64,000 bases of DNA, from assembly GCF_028401415.2 (NCBI RefSeq), contig NZ_CP171821.2, positions 3,596,001 to 3,660,000 on the forward strand. The letters run 5' to 3'. Shown in pieces: positions 33,270-42,360 of the stretch (the stretch's first letter is position 1; the number at the start of each line of letters is the position of its first letter). The DNA comes from Glaciecola sp028401415 (GTDB taxonomy: Bacteria; Pseudomonadota; Gammaproteobacteria; Enterobacterales; Alteromonadaceae). The notes beneath the pieces were generated by a model. That model searched no databases, had not been told where the DNA came from, and saw only the letters and a program-made list of their open reading frames with translations. The translations under genes were made by a program, and so were the position numbers.

Positions 33270-34040
33270 ATGTCTGGCACTGATACTTCTGACTCGATAC
33301 TTATTCGCGGAGTTTCCTCCCACAACGGCTTAACCAGTATGCTCATTGGCATTGGTGCTCTGATTTTGGGCGGCCTCACAATTTCAGTTTTACCTGAATT
33401 GTTCTTTCTTGCTGGCATATTAATCATCGCCGCAGGCATTATTGGCATTATTATGGGCTTTTTTAAACTTAGAGAGCCAAAGCACAGCGTAGAAATAAAT
33501 AAAGACGCGCTTATTTATCATCATCGTCTGGGAAAATGGCATATTGAGTGGGACAACCTGCAGCGCGTAGATGTGCCGCGTATCCATAAAGGCTTAGAGC
33601 ACGTCGATTTGGAAATGGTTGGCTTTCGTCTAAAAAATCCAGAGCCTCTCCTTCAAAACATCTCCCCGCGTTTAATTACGCATTTGTTAATGGAACAGCG
33701 CCCCTTGGTTGCGCAAATAGAGCGTGCTAACTGTGAAACCGGTCGTTGTTATGGCGATGATTTGATTGAAGACGCTAAATATAAAACAAGCGATGGTACT
33801 GTGATAAAAGGGGTTGTTGCCATGTTTGCTAATCGTATGCGAAAACTGCAAGAGGGTCATGGATACGACGTCTATGTATCGGTGAATGAGCTAGACCGCA
33901 GTGCGCAGGAGTTTGTCACCTTGATACGTGAATGTCATGACAGCGTTAAGCAGGAACGCCTAACTAGCCATACCGATGGCACGCTAAATGAATCGGTGGC
34001 CAGCCAGACAAAGATAGAACAGGCAAGCAGTCAGCGCTAA
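33270..34040 (+). CDS. DUF2982 family membrane protein
   Basis: The 256-residue protein matches the gammaproteobacterial DUF2982 family of unknown function. Two hydrophobic segments at about residues 20-62 (MLIGIGALILGGLTISVL and LAGILIIAAGIIGIIMGFF) anchor it. The soluble part that follows has EINKDALIYHHRLGKWHIEWDNLQRVDVP, a PH-like pattern, and a conserved RANCETGRCYGDDLIEDA block. It lies 99 bases after the RND pump on the same strand, but there is no sign of a functional link. It ends 16 bases before the convergent PLP enzyme gene. Confidence 0.8.
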   Translation: MSGTDTSDSILIRGVSSHNGLTSMLIGIGALILGGLTISVLPELFFLAGILIIAAGIIGIIMGFFKLREPKHSVEINKDALIYHHRLGKWHIEWDNLQRVDVPRIHKGLEHVDLEMVGFRLKNPEPLLQNISPRLITHLLMEQRPLVAQIERANCETGRCYGDDLIEDAKYKTSDGTVIKGVVAMFANRMRKLQEGHGYDVYVSVNELDRSAQEFVTLIRECHDSVKQERLTSHTDGTLNESVASQTKIEQASSQR

Positions 34041-34056
34041 GGGGCGACTGCCTTAA

Positions 34057-35361
34057 TTAATCCGATGTACTGTCGAAGGTGATTTTGAAAGCATTATCCA
34101 AATCAACAATGAGATCATCAGGGTGTTCTAAACCAATCGACAGGCGTATCAAACCATCAGTCACACCAAACTTAGCGCGCATGTCTGGTGCTACGCCGGA
34201 GTGTGTTGTGCTGCCCGGATGACAAACAAGACTTTCAGTTCCACCCAGGCTTACTGCCGATTTAAAGATAGACAGATTGTTGATGAAGCGAAATGCATCT
34301 GCTTTTGAAATGTCCAAAACAAATGAAAAAGTCGAGCTAGGGCCCAAGCACTGGCGTTTGTAGACACTTTGGTAAGCATCGTTTTCGATAAAGTCTGGGT
34401 GGAGTATTGTTGCTTTAATATAAGGATTGTCAGCAATCCACTGCGCTACTTTACGACCGCTATCAGCAGCGCGCTGCATGCGAATGCTTAAGGTTTCAAG
34501 TGAGCGGGAAATCATCCAGCTTGTATGTGGGTCCAGGTTCAATCCTAATGCGCCGCGAGTAGCGCGCACAGCTTTGAGCATATCACGGCTACCGCAAACA
34601 GCGCCTGCGACTAAGTCACTGTGTCCACCAACATATTTGGTTAATGAATACATGGCCATATCAATACCATGAGGTACAACTTGCTGAAAGACGGGCCCCA
34701 TCAAGGTGTTGTCGCACACGCTCAAAGGGCGGTGGCCTGTTTCTCTTTCAATGACGTCGAGAACGCGATTGAGGGCGGCAAAGTCAACTAAGGAATTGGT
34801 TGGGTTGGCGGGGGACTCGATAAAGACCATAGCAACACGCCCCTTATTGCCCGCTTCACGCAATGCGCTGAGCATACCTGCTTCATCTAGTCCGTTGTGA
34901 AACTCGCCAGTTTGGATGTTAAACTGGGGCAAAAACTTACGAATTAGCGTTTCGGTTCCGCCATACAAGGGCGCACTTTGAACAATTACGTCTCCCGGGC
35001 GCAAATACGCAAGCAAAATAGCGCTAATAGCGCCCATACCGCTCGAGCAAATCACGGATGATTCTGAACCTTCGAAAAGTGACAGTCTGTCTTCAATAAT
35101 CTCTACGTTGGGGTGATTAAAGCGGCTATAAATGAGACCGCCCACATTGCCTTCTGGTGCAGGCTTACGACCCGCCATAATATGAAATGACTCTTCACCC
35201 TCTTCTGGTGTTTGATAGGCAAAGGTGGATGTTAAAAATACAGGCGGCTTAACAGACCCTTCAGAAAACTGTGGATTGTAACCATAGGACATCATCATTG
35301 TTTCTGGCTTTAGCGCGTGATTGCCAATTTTGTCTTTTTTGTAGTTTGTGTCATTTGCCAT
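34057..35361 (-). CDS. Cystathionine gamma-synthase/methionine gamma-lyase family PLP enzyme
   Basis: A 434-residue Cys/Met-metabolism PLP enzyme. Family blocks include SRFNHPNVEIIEDRLSLFEG, the PLP-stacking Tyr in SAPLYGGTETLI, VFIESPANPTN, and the Schiff-base Lys in YSLTKYVGGHSDLVAGAV. Near the C-terminus, SLGGTESLVCHPGSTTHS is the usual substrate Arg/Ser region. Members carry out gamma-synthase or gamma-lyase chemistry on cystathionine, methionine or O-acyl-homoserine. The sequence alone does not decide between them, so I give no symbol. It appears monocistronic, with no met operon genes beside it. Confidence 0.88.
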   Translation of the reverse strand: MANDTNYKKDKIGNHALKPETMMMSYGYNPQFSEGSVKPPVFLTSTFAYQTPEEGEESFHIMAGRKPAPEGNVGGLIYSRFNHPNVEIIEDRLSLFEGSESSVICSSGMGAISAILLAYLRPGDVIVQSAPLYGGTETLIRKFLPQFNIQTGEFHNGLDEAGMLSALREAGNKGRVAMVFIESPANPTNSLVDFAALNRVLDVIERETGHRPLSVCDNTLMGPVFQQVVPHGIDMAMYSLTKYVGGHSDLVAGAVCGSRDMLKAVRATRGALGLNLDPHTSWMISRSLETLSIRMQRAADSGRKVAQWIADNPYIKATILHPDFIENDAYQSVYKRQCLGPSSTFSFVLDISKADAFRFINNLSIFKSAVSLGGTESLVCHPGSTTHSGVAPDMRAKFGVTDGLIRLSIGLEHPDDLIVDLDNAFKITFDSTSD

Positions 35362-35694
35362 AGTTTACTTCTCACTTTTTGTGCCATTTTCGGGGCTGAT
35401 GTTGATAGCCTCTACCTAAAATTTGCACTGATAAAACGTTTGTTGTTTGGATGATAGCTTAATTGCTTTTCCTTGACTTCACTATCACAACGAATAATGG
35501 TGAATTTCAACGAGGCTTCTATGTCAAAACCCAGTGCTGTAAGGTATTGGTATGTGAAAAAAACCTATCTCCTGATGGCAGTAAAAAATTGTTCCACGAA
35601 GCAGTCAAAATGAAAGATGTGCTGGGCACTGACCGCTACAAACACTTGTCAAAATCTGATGCTTACGTATTCGACGATTTAAACATGTCTTTTT
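35362..35694 (+). other. Decayed intergenic stretch with an unassigned open frame
   Basis: An 80-codon frame at 35463-35702 has a TTG but no ATG and no ribosome site at its beginning. Its translation (LSPDGSKKLFHEAVKMKDVLG, then KSDAYVFDDLN) looks protein-like, but I do not recognise it. It abuts the S9 peptidase remnant, so the whole stretch is best read as debris of degraded or partly deleted genes. Confidence 0.4.
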
Positions 35695-36000
35695 TTGGTT
35701 AATCATTACATTGGCGGGCCGTATTGGGACAAAGATAATATGGCGGCTCAAAGGTCTTACGATGCATTTAACCCGAGTAACTTCGTACAGAATTGGGATA
35801 CGCCTATGCTTGTGATCCATGGTGGAAGAGATTATCGCGTTCCCATAGGTCAGGTCATTCAAGCCTTCCAAGCAGCGCGATTGCTTGGCGTTAAAAGCCG
35901 CTTCTTGTACTTCCCAGACGAAAATCACAGGGTACTCACGCCTCAAAATGGCTTAGTGTGGCAGCATGAGTTTTTTAAATGGTTAGAAGAAACGCTTTAG
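35695..36000 (+). pseudogene. Remnant of an S9-family prolyl oligopeptidase (C-terminus only)
   Basis: About 101 codons encode the last part of an S9 (acylaminoacyl-peptidase/DPP-IV-like) catalytic domain: NHYIGGPYWDKDN, then TPMLVIHGGRDYRVP with the catalytic Asp, and FPDENHRVL with the catalytic His, ending in a normal stop. The beta-propeller and the GxSxGG nucleophile region are absent. A stop codon stands 15 bases before the visible start, and no ribosome site is present. Full-length family members have about 650 residues. This is a deletion remnant and cannot be an active peptidase. Confidence 0.8.
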
Positions 36001-36196
36001 CTAGAATATACAACGATGTCGCTCCCTCTGGGAGCAACGTCACGCTTAGTCGACGCGAGAGTAACTGTCAGCTTAATATACACTTTAAAATACATACCAA
36101 AACTTACTAAAGTATTTCTTTGTAAATACAGAGACTTAGATTGTTGGCATTGAAATTGTACTGCTGTCCTCACACCTTCCATACAGGCTCACCAAA

Positions 36197-36865
36197 ATGA
36201 AAAAAACTATCGCTCTTGTCATATGCATGTTTATGGCTAACGCGAATGCCGCGTTGCTTACCGACCCAGCGGGCCTAGTGGGTACTCAAAGTTTAATTGA
36301 CTTTAGCCAGTTCACAGGTACCAATCAAAAAGAGGGAGTCGGCACGGCTGAGCAAATTGGCGATTTGGTAGGTGAAGATATTCAAGCGCAAAGTATTGGT
36401 TCAAGCGAACTTTGGCTCTACGATGTAAGCTGGGGCTTATCAACAAATGGTGATTGGAATTCGGATCGAAACGGATGGTTAGGCATATTTCCGGGTGAAG
36501 GCCCGGTCAGAATCGATTTCAATACAGCTGATATTTCAGGCTTTGGTTTCTTTATGAATATTGTTCCTGAATTTGGAACCGTCAGTTTAAGTGCATTCGA
36601 CTCAAGTGGAACTCTTCTTGAGTTTTTCGACATTACCGCAACGGCCAACATTAGCACACCTGATGCTATCAACGGTGGTGCATTCAGGGGTATTCAGCTA
36701 GCCACAACAAATATCGCATATATCGAATTAGTCGGCGACACCGCAGTGTTTGACGATTTGCGCTTTGTGCGCTCGACGATAAACGCGTCAGCGCCAACGT
36801 CTTTTGTATTAATCGCACTAGCTATTGTGGGTATCGCATTTTCAAGCGTAAAGCGACGAAAATAA
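36197..36865 (+). CDS. Secreted protein with PEP-CTERM-like C-terminal anchor
   Basis: A 222-residue protein with a signal peptide (MKKTIALVICMFMANANA) and a C-terminal helix followed by basic residues (SAPTSFVLIALAIVGIAF, then SSVKRRK). The tripartite end (small polar/Pro, hydrophobic helix, Arg/Lys tail) resembles exosortase-type PEP-CTERM sorting signals, although the Pro-Glu-Pro is replaced by Ala-Pro-Thr. The middle is beta-rich and acidic (DISGFGFFMNIVPEFGTVSL) and could be a choice-of-anchor or adhesion domain. It lies between two peptidase remnants. A second protein of similar build is at 54157-54702. No exosortase gene is in this window. The function is unknown. Confidence 0.7.
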   Translation: MKKTIALVICMFMANANAALLTDPAGLVGTQSLIDFSQFTGTNQKEGVGTAEQIGDLVGEDIQAQSIGSSELWLYDVSWGLSTNGDWNSDRNGWLGIFPGEGPVRIDFNTADISGFGFFMNIVPEFGTVSLSAFDSSGTLLEFFDITATANISTPDAINGGAFRGIQLATTNIAYIELVGDTAVFDDLRFVRSTINASAPTSFVLIALAIVGIAFSSVKRRK

Positions 36866-37050
36866 GCGCGGCATATAGAACATGCAACGTGGTTACAATC
36901 GGCTGCTAAATTTTTCTATAAAGTTTTGCGTTTTTCAGGAAGTGAGATAACGTTCTGTCTCAGAGTCCAGCGCGTATGACGAAGCTTGATTTCCAAAAAT
37001 GAATAGAGCCGCTTGCAGCGCATATTGGCTGTGAAAACGCCGAGAAAACT

Positions 37051-37548
37051 GTGGTTTTTGCGTTTTACTTTAAAGACGATGTATTCCAATCCGTGGCTTA
37101 TTCACCTATTGGGGAATCTACTGCCCTGGCCGAAGCGAAGGTTGTGAACAAGGTTGTTTCGGTTGCTAGAACAGACTCTGCCATCGATATGGCTGCGCAG
37201 ATGATCAAAGAGCGTGATTTTGTGCGCATAGCCGTGAACATTTCTCAAAACAACGCGCAGGCTGACGGGCTGAGCTACATGCAGCACAAAAAGCTGTCTG
37301 AAGCGATAGGTGAGACGCTAACTAATCGTCTGGTGTCGTCCGACGAGTTAGTGTTTCAATGGCTTTCAATAAAATTACCGGCGGAAGTGGCAATCATAAG
37401 AGATGCTGCGGCCCTGACTGCCCAGTGGCAGTTAGAAGCATATGCAAACGTTACTCCCGGTAAGACAAGCGATGCCGATGTGGCTGCATTTCTAAAGCAA
37501 AAAATGGGCGAAGCTGGCGTATTAGCCCTGCGCCTGCAAGATAGATAA
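37051..37548 (+). pseudogene. Remnant of an M24-family metallopeptidase (Xaa-Pro aminopeptidase-like)
   Basis: The 165-codon frame from a GTG (open back to 37003) contains the region before the catalytic domain of an M24 peptidase: RTDSAIDMAAQMIKERDFVRIAVN, then KLPAEVAIIRDAAALTAQW and TPGKTSDADVAAFLKQKM. The sequence then runs into an unrelated LALRLQDR and a stop. The pita-bread domain with the five metal ligands (Asp, Asp, His, Glu, Glu) is missing, as is the proper N-terminus. There is no ribosome site. It is a remnant of a gene that normally exceeds 400 codons. It ends at a shared bidirectional terminator. Confidence 0.7.
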
Positions 37549-37574
37549 AACCGGGTAACGCACTACCCGGTTTT
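37547..37574. terminator. Bidirectional rho-independent terminator
   Basis: A perfect 11-bp stem AAAACCGGGTA/TACCCGGTTTT with a six-base loop lies between convergent genes. The T run on either strand can end transcription of the M24 remnant (+) and of the ABC operon (-). Confidence 0.9.
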
Positions 37575-37588
37575 GGCTGTGTTGCAAG

Positions 37589-40072
37589 TTAGTCTTGTCT
37601 CAGCGCATTTATCGGATTAGCGCGAGCTACCGCTGAGGCATTTGCTCCCACCGTTGCCCATGCAATCATTAACAAGATAAAACCAACACCTATGCATATT
37701 GGAATCAAGTACAGCGCACTGATTCGGTAGGAAAAATTTTCAAGCCAGGTGATCATCGCGAAACTTGCCAAGGGCCAAGCCACGATGTTGGCGATGAGCA
37801 CGGGCTTTGAAAACTGCCAAACAAGTAGGCTGACAATATCTTTCACACTTGCGCCCATTACTTTTCTAATACCAATCTCTTTGGTTCTTCTTTCTGTGGT
37901 GAAAGCGGCTAAACCATATAGACCCAAACACGCAATCACAATCACCAATATTGAAAACGCTGAGAAGAGACTCGATTGTATGCGCTCATCATTATATTGC
38001 GCCTCCATCATGCCATCTAAGAAACGCAAAGATATTGGCTGAGTCGGCATAAGTTCTCTCCAGATTTGCTCAATACGGTTGCGCAGTGCTGCTGGGTTAT
38101 TCGTATTGAAGCTAAGGCTAGCCACACTAAAGCGCTGAGGATTAAGTGTATAGATACTTGCGCGCACGCCAAACTTGATAGAGCGAAAATAGATATCGGG
38201 AATAACGCCCACGATGGTTAAATGCTGTTGTCCGCGTATATTTGCTTCAAGCGTTTGACCTATGGCCGCTTGCGCATTCGCAAAGCCAAATTTGGCCAGC
38301 GCGCTTTCGTTTATGACCGCGCTTGCATTAGCGGGCAAATCGCCATTCTCATTATCGCTTATTTCGTCTGAACCATAGTCTTGGTTAAATAAGCGACCTG
38401 CAATTGGTGCGACTTCGTAAGCTTCAAAAAAGCCATAGCCCATGTTGTGATAATTCACGATTTGTTCTTGGCTCGCCAGCTCATCGCCATCAAGCAAGGA
38501 AAAATAAGCATTATTTTCGTTGTCTTGCGAAGGCGCCTCAGATGAGAAGACCACCGAAGTAATTTCAGGTAGATTCAATAACTCTTGACGCAAGCTTTCT
38601 CTGGCATCACCCATACCGTTTATTTGAAGAATTAATTTGTTGTCACTTACATAACCCACATCAACTGATTGGGCGAAGCGTGTTTGAGTGAAGATAACGG
38701 CTGTACAAATCACAAGCGCAATGGACGCGCTAAATTGGAAAACCACAAGCAAGGTTCTGAAATTTGCCGTTTTCCCAGACTCTGAGCTTTTGTTGGACTT
38801 CAAAATATGACCCGGTAAAAAGCGAGATAAATATAGTGCCGGGTATATGCCAGCGCCAATGCCAACGAATAATCCCACGGCAAGTATTGCACCTAGCAAG
38901 GATACATCGGTAAATAATGATAATTCCAATTTGCTGCCAAGCACTTGATTATAAATGGGTAGTACAAGTTCGACTAAAACTAAGGCCACTAACAATGAGA
39001 TAAATACAAGCGCTACCGCTTCACCCAAAAATTGAATGGTGACTTGTTTCCGGCTAGCCCCTAAGACCTTACGCATAGCAACTTCACGCGCTCGCTGACT
39101 GGCACGAGCAGTGGCGAGATTCATAAAGTTAATACAGGCAATGACCAGAATGAGTCCAGCGATAATTGAAAACGCCGTAATCATTGTGGCATCACCCAAT
39201 GGAGAGAGGTCTCCCATGGTTCCTGCATCTTTTTTCGCATGTAAGTGAATATCTTCCAATGCCATGAGTTTATGCTTCATTCCGTCGGATACTTTTGTTT
39301 CAGGCTCAATATCCTTTGACAAGGGACTTTCGTTGTCGACCCAATAAGTAAGACGCTCTTGGAAATCTTCAATTGAAACGCCATCGCGCATTTTAAAATA
39401 GGTGTACACGTTAACGCTTGTCCAAGTATTTAACCCGGGGTTGTTTTCGATAAGCGCAGGTGGCACAAGCACAATTAAATCAAGGCTTAAATGCGTGGCT
39501 TTGGGTAAATCTTTTACTACGCCTGTAACGGTAAGTTCGGAAGGTTCAGGACCAGCGCAACAGAGCGTTAGCGTTTCACCAACGACATCCGTTTTACCAA
39601 AATATTTGATAGCGGTTTCTTCGGTGAGAATCAAATCAAAGGGCTTTTTAAAGGCGTTCTCTTTTGCGCCATAAACAAAGGGCAAGTCAAATACATCGAA
39701 GAAGCTTGGGTCAACCAGATTCACGCGTTCAGCCGTTGCGTTTTGATCTTTAATCACCGACGCGCCAAATGAAATGAGTCTTGTACCTTCCTCGACTTCT
39801 GCAGTGGCGTAGTCTCGCACTGCTTCCATAAAATTGCCTGCAGAACGTACCGTCAAAAAAGGGGGGGTGCCGGCGCGGTAATAAGCCGTATGCATGCGAA
39901 CAACTCGATCAGAATCAGTGAGCCACTTGTCGTAACCCACCTGCTCACGCACAAAGAGCGAAATTAAAATACAGCTCATTAAACCTAAGGCCAAGCCAAG
40001 GATATTAATGGCCGAAAACATACCGTTTTTTAAAATGTTGCGCCACGCGGTGACTAAGTAATTCTTAAACAT
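37589..40072 (-). CDS. MacB/FtsX-type ABC transporter permease
   Basis: An inner-membrane permease of 827 residues with two MacB-like periplasmic domains and two FtsX core regions, i.e. eight predicted helices: one near residue 20, three at about 300-420, one at about 445 and three at the C-terminus. The repeated block RAREVAMRKVLGASRKQV in the first half and RTKEIGIRKVMGASVKDIV in the second shows the internal duplication. Such permeases use the ATPase for mechanotransmission, exporting peptides, siderophores or lipoproteins rather than carrying ions. It is the last gene of a three-gene operon (adaptor, ATPase, permease), 33 bases after the ATPase. Confidence 0.92.
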   Translation of the reverse strand: MFKNYLVTAWRNILKNGMFSAINILGLALGLMSCILISLFVREQVGYDKWLTDSDRVVRMHTAYYRAGTPPFLTVRSAGNFMEAVRDYATAEVEEGTRLISFGASVIKDQNATAERVNLVDPSFFDVFDLPFVYGAKENAFKKPFDLILTEETAIKYFGKTDVVGETLTLCCAGPEPSELTVTGVVKDLPKATHLSLDLIVLVPPALIENNPGLNTWTSVNVYTYFKMRDGVSIEDFQERLTYWVDNESPLSKDIEPETKVSDGMKHKLMALEDIHLHAKKDAGTMGDLSPLGDATMITAFSIIAGLILVIACINFMNLATARASQRAREVAMRKVLGASRKQVTIQFLGEAVALVFISLLVALVLVELVLPIYNQVLGSKLELSLFTDVSLLGAILAVGLFVGIGAGIYPALYLSRFLPGHILKSNKSSESGKTANFRTLLVVFQFSASIALVICTAVIFTQTRFAQSVDVGYVSDNKLILQINGMGDARESLRQELLNLPEITSVVFSSEAPSQDNENNAYFSLLDGDELASQEQIVNYHNMGYGFFEAYEVAPIAGRLFNQDYGSDEISDNENGDLPANASAVINESALAKFGFANAQAAIGQTLEANIRGQQHLTIVGVIPDIYFRSIKFGVRASIYTLNPQRFSVASLSFNTNNPAALRNRIEQIWRELMPTQPISLRFLDGMMEAQYNDERIQSSLFSAFSILVIVIACLGLYGLAAFTTERRTKEIGIRKVMGASVKDIVSLLVWQFSKPVLIANIVAWPLASFAMITWLENFSYRISALYLIPICIGVGFILLMIAWATVGANASAVARANPINALRQD

Positions 40073-40105
40073 GAGACCTTCCTTATTAATTGGCTAGCAA
40101 GGGTA

Positions 40106-40789
40106 TTAAATCGCTTGGCGAATGCTTTGAGTCACCACATTTCCATCAAATAAATTGATGGTACGATGCGCATAGTCTGCGTGAGAGGGGCTGTGAGTCA
40201 CCATTACAATGGTGGTGCCTTCTTCGTTAAGTGCTTGCAACATTTCCATGACTTCTTGCCCATGAGCGCTGTCTAAGTTGCCAGTGGGCTCATCTGCCAA
40301 GATCATCGATTGATTGCCCACTACCGCTCTTGCAACTGCGACGCGCTGCTGCTGACCACCTGATAACTGACTTGGCATATGTTGAGCACGATGTGCAATG
40401 CCCACCTTATCCATCACAATGGATACTTTTTCTTTGCGCTGTGCTGCAGGAATGTTGTGATATAGCAAAGCGAGTTCTATGTTTTCTTGTACAGTTAGCT
40501 CATCAATCAAATTAAAACTTTGGAAAATAAAGCCAATGTTATGCTTTCTGACTTGTGATAATTGTGCTTCTGAATAATCTGAAACATCTTCACCGTTGAA
40601 AATGTATTGCCCTTCACTTGCTTTATCGAGCATGCCGATGATGCTAAGCAAAGTTGATTTACCACAACCGGATGGACCCATAATGGAGACGAATTCCCCT
40701 TTTTCGATAGCAATGTTTACCTGATTTAGGGCTGCAGTTTCTACTTGGTCTGTTTGAAAAATACGCGATAGATTTTTAAGTTGTAACAT
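40106..40789 (-). CDS. ABC transporter ATP-binding protein (MacB/LolD type)
   Basis: This 227-residue ATPase shows Walker A GPSGCGKST, Q-loop GFIFQSFNLIDEL, signature LSGGQQQRVAVARA, Walker B MILADEPTGNLD and the switch His in VMVTHSPSHA. The size and the FNLIDEL/LLYHNIP spacing match the LolD/MacB group. It energises the permease encoded just downstream. It lies 67 bases after the adaptor gene on the same strand, so the three genes form one export operon opposite the two-component genes at 42361-45157. Confidence 0.95.
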   Translation of the reverse strand: MLQLKNLSRIFQTDQVETAALNQVNIAIEKGEFVSIMGPSGCGKSTLLSIIGMLDKASEGQYIFNGEDVSDYSEAQLSQVRKHNIGFIFQSFNLIDELTVQENIELALLYHNIPAAQRKEKVSIVMDKVGIAHRAQHMPSQLSGGQQQRVAVARAVVGNQSMILADEPTGNLDSAHGQEVMEMLQALNEEGTTIVMVTHSPSHADYAHRTINLFDGNVVTQSIRQAI

Positions 40790-40856
40790 GTCGTGATTCC
40801 TTGTCTTCGATGCGTTGTTGCTTTGCTATTGGTTCCGCATAAAGCGATGTAAATGT

Positions 40857-42158
40857 CTAGTTCAGCTTAAGTCGCTGCATATCCTGGTAACTTGTGTATG
40901 GGCTAGTGACAACGCGCTCGCCCTCTTCGAGTCCATCCAAAACTTCAATAAAGCGAGAATTGCGACGGCCTAGGCGCACAGGACGGCGAACGGCTTCGGT
41001 CTCATCTGGCGTCACCACAAATATCCAGTTGCCGCCAGTATCTTGATAAAAGGCGCCATTTGGGATGAGCAGCGCAGGGCTTGCGTCACCCAGTGTTAAC
41101 TTGGTTTGAACCGTTTGGCCGCGACGGATACCGTTGGGCTGTTGGTCAGTGAATTTCAGGTCAACCTCAAACTGACCGTTAGCCACTTGCGGATATATTT
41201 TAGATACACTGAGCTGATATTCCTCAAAGCTAGCTTGCTGATCAATATCGACTCTGCTTAGGTAAAACTCATCAATGAGCGCGGTTAGTTTGAAGTCATT
41301 CGGTGTATCAATTTGCCCTAAGCGTTCGCCTTTATCGATGCTTTGGCCTACCTCAAAATCAAAACCTGAAAGCTTGCCATCAACAGGCGCCCTAACATTC
41401 ATATTGGCTAGGTTTTGTCGTGAAATGGCTAAATTACTTTCAAGGCGCACGGCAGTATCTTTTAAGAAGGCTAATTGGCTTTCTTGCAGCGCTTTGTCTG
41501 AGGCTTGGCTTTCAAGGGTTAGTATTTTTCTCTCTTTGTACCATGCCAAGGTGTCGGCAGTATCAGCGTAGGCCGAAGCACTTACCGCCCCCGTTTTAAG
41601 TAGCTCGTCTTCTCTACTTAACTGACGCGTGAGTAATTTTATTTGGTAGTTAATGTCGGCTAAATTGCGTTTATGCTGAAGGCGGTTTTGCTCGAGGCTG
41701 AGCTCGATGGAACGCATATTATTTAACTGTTCAGCAACGCGAGCTTCGTTGCCTAACACGCTAAGCTGCAATGATGCATTCGACAACTCAACAATTAGGT
41801 CGCCTGCTTTAAGACTAGTGCCGTCTTCCACCAAAATACGCTCTACGCGCCCACCTTCAATGGCGTCTAAGTAAACTGTTTTTGCTGGCGTTACGCGAGC
41901 TCTAATAGGAATGAAATCCTCAAATATGCCTGAGCTGACGGCTGAAATCGCAATGCGTTGACTATCGACCTTTATGGCTTTTCCTGAGTTTCCTGAAAAC
42001 TGCAAATACGCGACATAAGCGAGTGCAGCAAGGACAATAAAAGCGATACTGTATTTCTTCCAAGCAAGACTGGGTTTAGCGATCTTGCGATCCATGCCCG
42101 AGCCGGACTTCCCTTGCCCATTTGCGCCTGTGGCTTTCTGTAATGATTGCTCCGTCAT
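40857..42158 (-). CDS. HlyD/MacA-type periplasmic adaptor of the ABC exporter
   Basis: An adaptor of about 433 residues. I start at the ATG at 42158, which has AGGAAG upstream; upstream in-frame Met codons at 42203 and 42215 lack a ribosome site. A single membrane helix (YSIAFIVLAALAYVAYLQF) is followed by a lipoyl half (VEDGTSLKAGDLIVELSN), a long coiled-coil hairpin (LRLQHKRNL to LAISRQNLANMN), the second lipoyl half (VRAPVDGKLSGFDFEVGQ) and the beta-barrel. It bridges the ATPase/permease to an outer-membrane channel not encoded here. It is the first gene of the operon, whose promoter faces the response-regulator gene. Confidence 0.9.
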   Translation of the reverse strand: MTEQSLQKATGANGQGKSGSGMDRKIAKPSLAWKKYSIAFIVLAALAYVAYLQFSGNSGKAIKVDSQRIAISAVSSGIFEDFIPIRARVTPAKTVYLDAIEGGRVERILVEDGTSLKAGDLIVELSNASLQLSVLGNEARVAEQLNNMRSIELSLEQNRLQHKRNLADINYQIKLLTRQLSREDELLKTGAVSASAYADTADTLAWYKERKILTLESQASDKALQESQLAFLKDTAVRLESNLAISRQNLANMNVRAPVDGKLSGFDFEVGQSIDKGERLGQIDTPNDFKLTALIDEFYLSRVDIDQQASFEEYQLSVSKIYPQVANGQFEVDLKFTDQQPNGIRRGQTVQTKLTLGDASPALLIPNGAFYQDTGGNWIFVVTPDETEAVRRPVRLGRRNSRFIEVLDGLEEGERVVTSPYTSYQDMQRLKLN

Positions 42159-42302
42159 AACGACATCTTCCTGTGCGATAATTAAGCGATTGCCCGCGTT
42201 CATAGTGGCTATCATTCAAGTATCGAACCAAAGCATAAGTTATTGTTTTAAATGGAATAACTAAATCTAAGCATGGTTGTGATTTTTTAAACTGTACGTT
42301 TA

Positions 42303-42319
42303 CGAACACTAAGTGTACG
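42303..42319. promoter_or_regulatory. Palindromic candidate operator between the exporter and its two-component system
   Basis: CGAACACTAAGTGTACG is an inverted repeat around one base (ACACT-A-AGTGT, plus outer CG/CG, one mismatch pair). It lies in the 202-base divergent region, 42 bases before the response-regulator start. It is a plausible binding site for that Fis-type regulator. No consensus is known to me, and I found no sigma-54 promoter on the exporter side. Confidence 0.4.
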
Positions 42320-42360
42320 ATAATGGACATTCGTATAAATTTGATATCCTGAAATCACTT

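Noticed and set aside
35463..35702. 80-codon frame upstream of the S9 remnant as a real small gene
   Set aside because: Starts only at a TTG, lacks a ribosome site and sits among gene debris; kept as an unassigned stretch rather than a CDS.
42159..42360. Sigma-54 promoter for the ABC exporter in the divergent region
   Set aside because: I looked for a GG-N10-GC pattern on the minus strand and found no acceptable match; only the palindrome at 42303 was retained.
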